64,000 nt of DNA from Eubacterium sp. AF36-5BH (GTDB lineage: Bacteria > Bacillota > Clostridia > Lachnospirales > Lachnospiraceae): the NCBI RefSeq assembly GCF_003460505.1, contig NZ_QTVG01000003.1, positions 124,001 to 188,000 of the forward strand. Reading direction: 5' to 3'. The notes below the pieces were generated by a model. It was given only the letters and a program-made list of their open reading frames with translations, was not told the origin of the DNA and searched no databases. Of the stretch, positions 9,079-16,479 are shown piece by piece; position 1 is the first letter of the stretch, and each line of letters begins with the position of its first letter. The translations under genes and the position numbers were made by a program.

Positions 9079-11118
9079 CTATTCCAATTCTTCTAACCAT
9101 TGTCTTACGCAGGCATCACTTGGCATTCGCAAATCCCCTCTAGGTGATACTGCAACTGAACCAACTTTTGGACCATCAGGCAAACAACTTCTCTTAAACT
9201 GCTGTGAAAAGAATCTTCTATAAAATGTTTTAAGCCACTTTAATATTGTTTCCTTATCATATATGCCCTTAAAAGCTTCATTGGCTAAGAACAATACTTT
9301 CTTTGGATTATAGCCATATCTTAAAACATAATATAAGAAGAAATCGTGTAACTCGTATGGTCCTACCAAATCCTCAGTTTTCTGTGAAATCTTGCCATCT
9401 TTTGGTGGTAAAAGTTCAGGACTGACAGGTGTGTCAAGTACATCAAATAATACTTTTGCAAGTTCCTTTTCTTCTGTTGTATCTGCAAAGTATTTAACTA
9501 AATGTCTAACCAATGTTTTTGGAACTCCTGCATTGACACCATACATTGACATATGATCACCATTATAAGTAGCCCAGCCTAATGCCAACTCTGACATATC
9601 CCCTGTACCGATAACCATGCCATTATATTCATTGGCAAAATCCATTAACAAATATGTTCTCTGTCTTGCCTGAGCATTTTCATAAGTTACATCATGTATA
9701 TTTATATCATGTCCAATTTGTTTTAAGTGTAACTTCACAGCTTCAGCAATATTTACTTCCTTAAGAGTGCAACCTAATTTTTCTATCATTTTTAAGGCAT
9801 TGTTGTAAGTTCTGTCAGTTGTTCCAAAGCCCGGCATTGTTACAGCAATAATTCCTTTTCTATCGATATTTAAACTATCAAAAGCTCTTACCGTAACAAG
9901 AAGGGCAAGTGTTGAATCCAAGCCACCTGAAATTCCAACAACTGCATTTTTGCAATTAGTATGCTCTAATCGTTTCTTTAAGCCCATTGTCTGAATGGAA
10001 AGAATTTCCTCACAACGCTTGTCCCTTTCACTTTCGTTTGATGGAACAAACGGTGCATTGTCTATTACTCTACTGAAATCAAATTTTTCTTCCTCTAAAT
10101 ATATTTCAATTTCTTCATATTCGCTGTCAATATCCTGACCTGACACAAATGTTGTCATTCTTGCTCTTTCAGCAGCAATCTTGTCCAAATCAATTTCACC
10201 ATAAGTAATGCCGTTGGTAAATTTATCTGACTGGGCAATAATTGCTCCATTCTCTGCAATAATGTTATGACCTGCAAAAACCAAATCAGTAGTTGATTCT
10301 CCTTCTCCTGCATCAGCATATATGTACGCTGACAAAGTTCTTGCCGACTGACCTGTTACAAGACCTGTTCTGTAAGTATCTTTTCCAACTGTTTCATCAC
10401 TGGCTGATAAATTAGCAATTACTGTAGCTCCTGCCATTGCATGATTTGTACTTGGTGGATTTGGAACCCATAAATCCTCACATATTTCTATTGAAAATGT
10501 AAAATTATCAAAATTAACACACTTAAATAAAAGATTTGTACCAACAGAAACTGTATCCTTCGTCTCATCAAACTCCTCATCGTACTCGTCATCATATTCA
10601 TCGTCATATTCTTCCTGTGACTCTAATTTAAAATTCTTTAGAATATATGAGCCTGCAAGAAATGAGTTTTCATTAGTTTCCTTATAAGTTACATCCTTGA
10701 AGCCTTCAACACCTTTACCTGACGAAAAATGTCTTCCCTCATAAAATTCTGAATAATTTGGAATATATGTTTTAGGTACAAAGCCCATTATTTCACCGTC
10801 ATATACTACTGCAGCCATATTATATAATTTACTATTAAAAATCATTGGTAAACCAACTATTGCAATAATTTCCTTGTCCTCTGTATATGGAACAATAGTT
10901 TCAATAAGTGCCTTCATTGCATTATCTAAAAGTGCCTTTTGCCAAAACAAATCCCCAGCTGTATATCCTGTAATACATAATTCAGGAAAAACAATTAACT
11001 GTGTTTTATTTCTATAAGCTTCTCTTATTAATGAACATATTTCCACTGCGTTGTGTTTACAGTCGCCAACTTTTATTTTTGGTGTAGCGGCAGCTACCTT
11101 TATAAATCCGTTATTCAT
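9079..11118 (-). CDS. nadE: Glutamine-hydrolysing NAD+ synthase
   Basis: 679 residues, the two-domain form that makes NAD+ from deamido-NAD+, ATP and glutamine-derived ammonia. The N-terminal nitrilase-fold glutaminase has its Glu46-Lys116-Cys213 triad (F-P-E-L-C, V-P-K-T-Y, E-I-C-E-D). The C-terminal synthase has the PP-loop S-G-G-L-D-S-T near 395. An acidic, repetitive stretch EYDDEYDDEYDEEFDETKD-like lies at residues 168-188, between the Lys and Cys motifs; it looks like a recent in-frame expansion of GAT/GAA/TAT codons and is not needed for the family fold. The best Shine-Dalgarno (AAAGGAGAA) is about 36 bases before the ATG, with a 6-bp hairpin (AGTCCA/TGGATT) in between that could bring the two together. 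Confidence 0.96.
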   Translation of the reverse strand: MNNGFIKVAAATPKIKVGDCKHNAVEICSLIREAYRNKTQLIVFPELCITGYTAGDLFWQKALLDNAMKALIETIVPYTEDKEIIAIVGLPMIFNSKLYNMAAVVYDGEIMGFVPKTYIPNYSEFYEGRHFSSGKGVEGFKDVTYKETNENSFLAGSYILKNFKLESQEEYDDEYDDEYDEEFDETKDTVSVGTNLLFKCVNFDNFTFSIEICEDLWVPNPPSTNHAMAGATVIANLSASDETVGKDTYRTGLVTGQSARTLSAYIYADAGEGESTTDLVFAGHNIIAENGAIIAQSDKFTNGITYGEIDLDKIAAERARMTTFVSGQDIDSEYEEIEIYLEEEKFDFSRVIDNAPFVPSNESERDKRCEEILSIQTMGLKKRLEHTNCKNAVVGISGGLDSTLALLVTVRAFDSLNIDRKGIIAVTMPGFGTTDRTYNNALKMIEKLGCTLKEVNIAEAVKLHLKQIGHDINIHDVTYENAQARQRTYLLMDFANEYNGMVIGTGDMSELALGWATYNGDHMSMYGVNAGVPKTLVRHLVKYFADTTEEKELAKVLFDVLDTPVSPELLPPKDGKISQKTEDLVGPYELHDFFLYYVLRYGYNPKKVLFLANEAFKGIYDKETILKWLKTFYRRFFSQQFKRSCLPDGPKVGSVAVSPRGDLRMPSDACVRQWLEELE

Positions 11119-11447
11119 TTTAAATATAATCCACTCTTTTTTAATGGACTATTCTCCTTTCTGCCCAATTTGTTTCTTTATGTAATTGGAAATTTCTTTA
11201 GTATTTCCTATTAGGATTTGGGTGCCAAAACACCCAAATCCTGATTACTGCTTTGTACATTGTAATTTACAATCCACATTTTTATCTAAACAATACTGTG
11301 CTAATTGTAACATTATATTATTTTAATATCAACGACCCATTTATTAGAACATTCCAATTCTATAACCCATTTGTTATAATGCCCTAATACCATAAATTGT
11401 TCATTTGAACGATTTCATTATAACATTCTAATTCAAATATACATTTA
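11119..11447. repeat. nadE upstream region: strong hairpin and degenerate ~30-bp repeats
   Basis: 329 bases without a gene. A perfect 12-bp hairpin (AGGATTTGGGTG/CACCCAAATCCT, 11212-11241, 6-base loop) sits about 95 bases upstream of nadE and has no T-run on either side, so it is not an ordinary terminator. From 11335 to about 11447 the DNA is built of diverged units of about 30 bases: ACCCATTT at 11335 and again at 11365, then CATT(T/A)..AACATTCTAATTC-like copies to the amidase stop. The repeats are non-coding. A role as nadE leader or amidase mRNA end is inference. Confidence 0.5.
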
Positions 11448-12218
11448 TTATATTGTTCTTACGAATGTATTGTACCCTAAAGCTCTTAGTCGCTGTTCAG
11501 TTGCAACAGCATTATCTAAATTTCTATAATTGCCAACTGTCACTTTAATAAGTCCCCGTTCAACTATCAAATTAACAGGAAAGCCCTGCATTTTAAGTTC
11601 ATTTGCCTGTCTGTTTGCCAACAAAGGATTTCTAAACGCCCCTACCTGAACAGTATATCTTGACATTTGAGAGGCTGTTATTCCATTTGAATTTAGAGTG
11701 TCAATTATACCATCCGCTATTGCCTGAGCTATTTCATTAAACTTTTCATCAAATAACTGATTATCTTTATCTGAATTAATAAAACCTAGTTCTAAAAGAA
11801 CAGCCGGCATTTTAGTCCTTTTCAAAACTACCAAATTTGGTCGTTCCACAACTCCCTTGTCTTCAAAACCAAGTGCCACAAGATTTTCATTAATATTTCT
11901 TGCCAAAGTTCCCTTAAAACCTGAATCATTATACACTAAAGCCTGAACTCCACCATATGTGTTAGGCGTTGGGGAGGAATTTCTATGAAATGAAACAAAC
12001 AAATTCCCGCCTGCTTCATTTCCAATTGTTGCTTTTTCAAAGGGCGTATTATAGACGTCTGTTGTTCTTGTATAAACTACATCAAAGCCTGCATTTTTTA
12101 GTAAATCCCCTACAGCCATTGCCATTCTAAGGGCATCATCTTTTTCCTGTCTGCCATTATAAGTTGCACCCGAATCACTTCCACCATGTCCCGGATCAAT
12201 TATTATTTTATATGCCAT
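11448..12218 (-). CDS. N-acetylmuramoyl-L-alanine amidase with SPOR domain
   Basis: 256 residues. Amidase_3 zinc hydrolase at residues 2-180: zinc ligands His11 (D-P-G-H-G-G), Glu25 and His79 (S-F-H-R-N), catalytic Glu143 (L-L-E-L-G-F). A SPOR peptidoglycan-binding domain follows at about 187-256, beginning R-Y-T-V-Q-V-G-A-F. It cuts the bond between MurNAc and the stem peptide. There is no signal peptide: the catalytic domain starts at residue 2. This architecture matches CwlC-type mother-cell lytic amidases and some phage lysins; in a sporulating host with no phage genes nearby, mother-cell lysis is the better inference. AGGAATAAT precedes the ATG. Confidence 0.92.
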   Translation of the reverse strand: MAYKIIIDPGHGGSDSGATYNGRQEKDDALRMAMAVGDLLKNAGFDVVYTRTTDVYNTPFEKATIGNEAGGNLFVSFHRNSSPTPNTYGGVQALVYNDSGFKGTLARNINENLVALGFEDKGVVERPNLVVLKRTKMPAVLLELGFINSDKDNQLFDEKFNEIAQAIADGIIDTLNSNGITASQMSRYTVQVGAFRNPLLANRQANELKMQGFPVNLIVERGLIKVTVGNYRNLDNAVATEQRLRALGYNTFVRTI

Positions 12219-12276
12219 ATTATTCCTAAAAATATTTTTTCATAATATTATATGTTTTATATTAGGAAATATTGCA

Positions 12277-12351
12277 AAAAACCAACTTCTTGAATTTAAT
12301 TCTGTTATATTTTTCAACATAATAAGATTAAACTTTTCGAAGTTGGTTTTT
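12277..12351 (-). terminator. Terminator after the lipoprotein gene region
   Basis: AAAAACCAACTTC/GAAGTTGGTTTTT, a 13-bp stem with a long loop of about 49 bases and T6 on the minus strand. It lies 18 bases beyond the lipoprotein stop and would end the dapA-dapB-lipoprotein transcript. Confidence 0.75.
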
Positions 12352-12368
12352 AATTAATATTATTTACA

Positions 12369-12734
12369 CTATTTAGTTGTATTATTTTTGTTTGTATTTT
12401 TCTTTGTTGTATTATTCTTTGTGTTGTTTGTATTATTCTTTTTGTTTGACTGTGTTGTGTCGTTATCATTACCATCAATGTCGTCAACAATATCATCTAC
12501 ACCATCTTCAATGTCATCGCCAATATCATCAATAACGCCATTATTATCGTTACCATTATTGTTATTTCCATTGTTATCTGTGTTATTATTCATGTTATTT
12601 GTTGTACTCTGATTATTGTCAGTTGTATTTGACTCAACTGTAGTTGTTTCATTGTCATTGTTGCCACATCCAACAAATGTAAATACTGACAACATAAGTG
12701 TTAATACTAATAAGTAATTTCGTAAATATTTCAT
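12369..12734 (-). CDS. Low-complexity Asn/Asp/Thr-rich lipoprotein
   Basis: 121 residues. An N-terminal lipoprotein signal with lipobox F-V-G-C places the acylated cysteine at residue 23. The mature part is simple sequence: N/T-rich, then an acidic block of D-D-I repeats (about residues 66-90), then alternating N-T-K ending K-K-N-T-N-K-N-N-T-T-K. No fold or active site is visible; it looks like a flexible surface tether. TGGAGG precedes the start. It follows dapB by 86 bases with no clear terminator, so it may be the last gene of the lysine-regulated operon. The reverse strand is also open here because of the codon repeats, but that frame has no support. Confidence 0.7.
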   Translation of the reverse strand: MKYLRNYLLVLTLMLSVFTFVGCGNNDNETTTVESNTTDNNQSTTNNMNNNTDNNGNNNNGNDNNGVIDDIGDDIEDGVDDIVDDIDGNDNDTTQSNKKNNTNNTKNNTTKKNTNKNNTTK

Positions 12735-12820
12735 TTCTAACCTCCATAATTTACACTGTTTTCTAACAGTTTCTTTATGAAGTTATTATTTTCATTTTAT
12801 TTAATTTTATACAACAAAAA

Positions 12821-13576
12821 TTAATCAATTACATCTGCCATGTTGTACATGCCCGCTTCTTTTCCTGCAAGGAATTTTGCAGCATCAATTGCCCCCTTGG
12901 CAAATATAGCTTTTGAGTAAGCTGTATGTTTAATTTCGATTACTTCATCAGTTCCGGCAAAAATAACTTCGTGTTCACCTACAATTGTGCCACCTCTAAC
13001 TGCTGAAATTCCAATTTCATTCTTCTTTCTCTTTTCACGAACATTACTTCTATCGTATGTGTAATCATATTCGTTATTTAATTCCTGATTGATGCAATCT
13101 GCTAACGCAAGTGCTGTTCCGCTTGGTGCATCAACCTTCTGATTATGATGTTTTTCTACGATTTCAATATCAAATCCTCTGTCAGATAAAACATCTGTAG
13201 CGATTTTTAATACTTTCATTAATGTATTAATTCCTAAAGACATGTTTGCTGAACGAAGGACTGCTACACTTTTGCTAGCCTCATTAACCTTGTCTAACTG
13301 CTGTGCAGACAAACCTGTTGTACATACAACAACAGGTGTCTTTGTTTCAACTGCATAATCTAATAGATCATCAATAGCTGCTGTTACCGCAAAATCAATT
13401 ATTGCGTCAGCCTTAACATCACATTCCTTTATTGACTTAAACACAGGATAATCATTTGCAATACCTGTATAAGCATCAATTCCAGCTACAATCTGTACAT
13501 CTTCATCTTTACTAATTAAGTCTGTAATAACTCTCCCCATCTTGCCATTACATCCATGCATTATTACATTTACCAT
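12821..13576 (-). CDS. dapB: 4-hydroxy-tetrahydrodipicolinate reductase
   Basis: 251 residues. It reduces the DapA product to tetrahydrodipicolinate with NAD(P)H in lysine/diaminopimelate synthesis. N-terminal Rossmann motif H-G-C-N-G-K-M-G-R, substrate-site motif E-K-H-H-N-Q-K-V-D-A-P-S-G-T, and the terminal R-G-G-T-I-V-G-E-H segment are present. I start at the ATG at 13576: a longer frame from 13588 begins with ATGGAGGAG, which is itself the ribosome binding site. It follows dapA by about 95 bases that contain two small hairpins (13601-13616, about 13630-13657) and no T-run, so cotranscription is likely. Confidence 0.96.
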   Translation of the reverse strand: MVNVIMHGCNGKMGRVITDLISKDEDVQIVAGIDAYTGIANDYPVFKSIKECDVKADAIIDFAVTAAIDDLLDYAVETKTPVVVCTTGLSAQQLDKVNEASKSVAVLRSANMSLGINTLMKVLKIATDVLSDRGFDIEIVEKHHNQKVDAPSGTALALADCINQELNNEYDYTYDRSNVREKRKKNEIGISAVRGGTIVGEHEVIFAGTDEVIEIKHTAYSKAIFAKGAIDAAKFLAGKEAGMYNMADVID

Positions 13577-13671
13577 TTTCTCCTCCATTACCTATAATCC
13601 CTTTGCATTTGCAAAAAGAATTATTTTTTTGGCAATATATCCTTTGTATATTTGCCATATTATCCTGCTAT

Positions 13672-14556
13672 TTATAATACACCGTAGTCTTTTAATGCTT
13701 TCTTTAATACTTCCTTATGAGCATCTGTTAATTCTGTAAGTGGTGCTCTAACTGTTCCTACCTTATAACCAAGCATGTTCATTGCTGCCTTTACGGGAAT
13801 TGGATTTACTTCACAGAACAAAGCGCCGATAACATCGATTGCTTCTAATTGTAACTTCTGAGCTGTTTCAATGTCTCCATCTAAAAATGCATAAACCATG
13901 TCATGTACTTTCTTTGGTGCAACATGTGACCAAACTGAAATTACACCTTTTCCACCAAGTGAAAGAATTGGTAATACCTGATCATCATTTCCTGAATAAA
14001 TATCAATACAGCCATTAGCAAGTGATGCTAATTTAGCTACTGCTGAAATATTTCCTGAAGCTTCCTTAATAGCAACTACATTCTTAACTTCCTTTGCAAT
14101 TCTAACTGCTGTTTCAGGCTGGATTGTTGTACCTGTTCTGCTTGGTACATTGTACATAATAATTGGAATATTAACTGCATCTGAAATAGCCTTGTAATAT
14201 TCATATAAGCCGTCCTGAGTACATTTGTTGTAATATGGTGTTACACAAAGAAGTCCGTCTGCTCCAACTTCTTCTGCCTTCTTTGACATATTAACTGCTT
14301 CTCTTGTACAGTTTGAACCTGTACCTGCAATAACAGGAACTCTTCCTGCAACCTTATCTACACAATATTTTATAACTGAAACGTGTTCTTCGTCAGGCAT
14401 TGTTGATGATTCACCTGTTGTACCACATACAATAATTGCATCTGTACTATTAGCAATCTGATCATCAATAATTCTTCCGAATTCTTCATAATTAACAGTA
14501 TCATCGTCATTAAATGGTGTAATAATCGCTACACCTGCACCTGTAAAAATAGACAT
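13672..14556 (-). CDS. dapA: 4-hydroxy-tetrahydrodipicolinate synthase
   Basis: 294-residue class I aldolase that condenses pyruvate with aspartate semialdehyde, the committed step to diaminopimelate and lysine. Visible are G-T-T-G-E-S-S-T, the tyrosine motif Y-N-V-P-S-R-T-G, and the Schiff-base lysine in V-A-I-K-E-A-S-G. AGGAGG lies 9 bases before the ATG. It is the first gene behind a lysine riboswitch and terminator, with dapB downstream. Its product also feeds peptidoglycan crosslinks and spore dipicolinate. Confidence 0.97.
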   Translation of the reverse strand: MSIFTGAGVAIITPFNDDDTVNYEEFGRIIDDQIANSTDAIIVCGTTGESSTMPDEEHVSVIKYCVDKVAGRVPVIAGTGSNCTREAVNMSKKAEEVGADGLLCVTPYYNKCTQDGLYEYYKAISDAVNIPIIMYNVPSRTGTTIQPETAVRIAKEVKNVVAIKEASGNISAVAKLASLANGCIDIYSGNDDQVLPILSLGGKGVISVWSHVAPKKVHDMVYAFLDGDIETAQKLQLEAIDVIGALFCEVNPIPVKAAMNMLGYKVGTVRAPLTELTDAHKEVLKKALKDYGVL

Positions 14557-14604
14557 TTTACATTTCCTCCTAAAAAATATGTATTATTTTGTTAAGCATA
14601 GTAA

Positions 14605-14628
14605 AAGGAGCTTAAACCTAAGCTCCTT
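14605..14628 (-). terminator. Riboswitch-controlled attenuator before dapA
   Basis: Perfect 10-bp stem AAGGAGCTTA/TAAGCTCCTT with a 4-base loop and T4 on the minus strand, 48 bases before dapA. Its 5' arm overlaps the self-complementary CTTATAAG (14626-14633), which can instead pair with the identical CTTATAAG at 14648-14655 at the 3' edge of the aptamer. That is a plausible antiterminator. Confidence 0.85.
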
Positions 14629-14647
14629 ATAAGAATTCAATATAATA

Positions 14648-14832
14648 CTTATAAGTAGCCCTCCATCAATTAGCTCTTCATCAATTGATGACAGTCATAT
14701 GACTATTAACCATACGCCCAGAGTAAATATTCCGGATATCCACCCTTCGGCACCACTTCCTTTTGTACACAATCTTCTGTCTCCGGGACATCCTATGTAC
14801 TACTAATAACCGGTGCAACCTCTACTATATTA
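14648..14832 (-). promoter_or_regulatory. Lysine riboswitch (L box) aptamer
   Basis: Read on minus, the leader contains conserved L-box blocks in order: AGTAGAGGTTGCACC, TTAGTAGTA, GGTGCCGAAGGGTGG, CTCTGGGCGTATGG, GACTGTCATC and GATGGAGGGCTACTTAT. These match, block for block, the leader known from lysC of Bacillus subtilis. P1 would form from ATAGTAG and CTACTTAT. Lysine binding should stabilise P1, free the 5' arm of the downstream hairpin and stop transcription of dapAB. Confidence 0.9.
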
Positions 14833-14841
14833 ACTGTATTA

Positions 14842-14870
14842 ATAATATCACTGTGACCCTATAGTGTCAA
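14842..14870 (-). promoter_or_regulatory. Sigma-A promoter of dapAB
   Basis: TTGACA (14870-14865), 17-base spacer, TATTAT (14847-14842). Predicted start near 14835, just before the first conserved riboswitch block. The rest of the 14871-15111 gap is AT-rich; apart from the nested hairpin at 15036-15086 I see nothing in it. Confidence 0.85.
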
Positions 14871-15035
14871 CCCAACACTATGGTATTTGCATTATAAAAT
14901 TTTGTTTTCTATTCTTCATTATTCCAAATAAATATACCAATACAAACTGTATATATAAATATTATATTCAGCTTTTCTGATTTATTTAATAAATATTAAA
15001 ATATATTTCTATTTAGATTATGGCATCAAAACATC

Positions 15036-15086
15036 TTTTTCCACCTGTATTTGTGCAATGTCATTTTGCACACCGGGCTGGAAAAA
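15036..15086. other. Nested hairpin between dapA leader and the GH128-like gene
   Basis: Outer stem TTTTTCCACC/GGCTGGAAAAA (one bulged base), inner stem TGTGCAA/TTGCACA. It lies 26 bases beyond the stop of the membrane-anchored hydrolase and may be its transcript end, although no T-run follows on minus outside the stem. The block TTTTGCACACCGGG is nearly identical to TTTTACACACCGGG at 27593, so it may be a member of that dispersed repeat family. Confidence 0.5.
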
Positions 15087-15111
15087 CTTTGAATGCTGTA
15101 TTAACATTCTA

Positions 15112-16317
15112 TTATTTAATAATATCGTCGTTAGGGTTCTTTTCCTGTAAAACCTGACCTTTTTTACCATAGCCCTCAGGCACTCCTAATTTCTGATATT
15201 CGTAGCCTAACTGTGTTATTTTTCCCTTATATGAATTAATTAATGAAGAACCACCGTTTTTATAATCTGTCGGTTCAAATGAAAACCATGCGTATCTCTC
15301 CACATAATCTCTCTTGTCCAATTCAGGCAAAACAATTTTCATATAATCAATTGCAGACTGTCTTGTCTGTTTAGTCCATGCAGGCACACCGCTCAGAGCA
15401 AACTCTGTAATCCAAATTGGCTTTTTGTACATTTCCCAGGTTTCATCTATTATTTTCAAAAAGGCTTCTGCTCCCTCTTTTGTATGCCAATTCCAGTAGT
15501 GATGCAATACTAAAAACGCCATGTCATCATCCATTTTTTCCTGTTTCATTTTTTTCATAAAAGGCTGAAACCATTCTTCTGAAGCTGAAGGCCAAACTGA
15601 TGCAGCAGGGCTACCTACGATTAAGCCCTGATTCAATATGGATTTCATACCACTAACAGCATCATCTACACTCATGTTTGACTGATCTGCTCTATCCGGT
15701 TCATTAAATGCCAAAACATACTTATATCCACGTAATTTCAATACTTCAGCCTGATCTTTATCAGTAGGCGCAGTTGTCCAAAACATTGGCACAAATTGTA
15801 ATTTTTGAAATGACGTATAATTATGTTTTGACAAAGCCCAATTGTAATACCAGGAAACGTTCCAGTGATCAGCATTTACATGTTCTGCCATATCCTTGTT
15901 CATACAAAAGCCTTTTTTATTAACATAAAATCCAAAAACATCAGAATTAACTTCATTTCCGTGGTCTAATATTGCTTTAATATATACTTTGTGAATTGAT
16001 ACTTTTGTAGTGTAATATTCAAAAGTTGTCTTATTGCCTGATACTTCTCCCTGCTTCTTATCATCTACATATATCTGATACTTATGTACACGTCCCATTT
16101 TATCTGCCGACTTCCAGTTTATTGTAATATAACCTGCCGGCTGTAAGCTTCCTTTTTCAGGTGAAATAACCGCCTCAGTTTTCCATTTACTTTTATTTTT
16201 GTTTATTTTATTTTTCCTATTCTTTGTGGCAATGCTTGTTCCAACAATGGCACCTAGCAATACTACTAAAAGTATTAAAATAATTCCAATTATAACATTT
16301 CTTTTCCTGTTGTTCAT
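15112..16317 (-). CDS. Membrane-anchored GH128/Asl1-like glycoside hydrolase
   Basis: 401 residues. A single N-terminal membrane anchor (about residues 8-29) is followed by a basic linker, an Ig/FN3-like beta domain at about 48-132 ending Y-V-N-K-K-G, and a (beta/alpha)8 catalytic domain at about 150-385. Landmarks of the Asl1-like/GH128 family are present: S-W-Y-Y-N-W, F-V-P-M-F-W, L-A-F-N-E-P-D (acid/base Glu206), G-S-P-A, and W-I-T-E-F (nucleophile Glu305). Characterised GH128 enzymes cut beta-1,3-glucans; the substrate here is not proven. Unlike its three paralogues it lacks the Lys-rich C-terminal module and is held by the membrane anchor instead. A terminator separates it from the upstream paralogue. 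Confidence 0.85.
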   Translation of the reverse strand: MNNRKRNVIIGIILILLVVLLGAIVGTSIATKNRKNKINKNKSKWKTEAVISPEKGSLQPAGYITINWKSADKMGRVHKYQIYVDDKKQGEVSGNKTTFEYYTTKVSIHKVYIKAILDHGNEVNSDVFGFYVNKKGFCMNKDMAEHVNADHWNVSWYYNWALSKHNYTSFQKLQFVPMFWTTAPTDKDQAEVLKLRGYKYVLAFNEPDRADQSNMSVDDAVSGMKSILNQGLIVGSPAASVWPSASEEWFQPFMKKMKQEKMDDDMAFLVLHHYWNWHTKEGAEAFLKIIDETWEMYKKPIWITEFALSGVPAWTKQTRQSAIDYMKIVLPELDKRDYVERYAWFSFEPTDYKNGGSSLINSYKGKITQLGYEYQKLGVPEGYGKKGQVLQEKNPNDDIIK

Positions 16318-16357
16318 ATTAAGTCCTCTTCATTTTATTTTGCAATTTTTTCAAAAA

Positions 16358-16384
16358 AGAAAAGGGTTAATATAACCCTTTTCT
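16358..16384 (-). terminator. Terminator between two hydrolase genes
   Basis: AGAAAAGGGTTA/TAACCCTTTTCT, perfect 12-bp stem, 3-base loop, T6 on minus. It ends the transcript carrying the 18022 and 16480 genes. Confidence 0.85.
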
Positions 16385-16479
16385 AAAAATCTTATTACAT
16401 TTTAAAATATTTTATGAAATTTTACAAGGTAAAAAAAATTGTTTTAAGTCTTATTTTTGTATTTTCCTTAGTAATTTTA

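Noticed and set aside
12388..12612. Long open frame on plus across the low-complexity lipoprotein
   Set aside because: It is the mirror of the Asn/Asp codon repeats, has no ribosome binding site, and gives only F/V/S-rich sequence.
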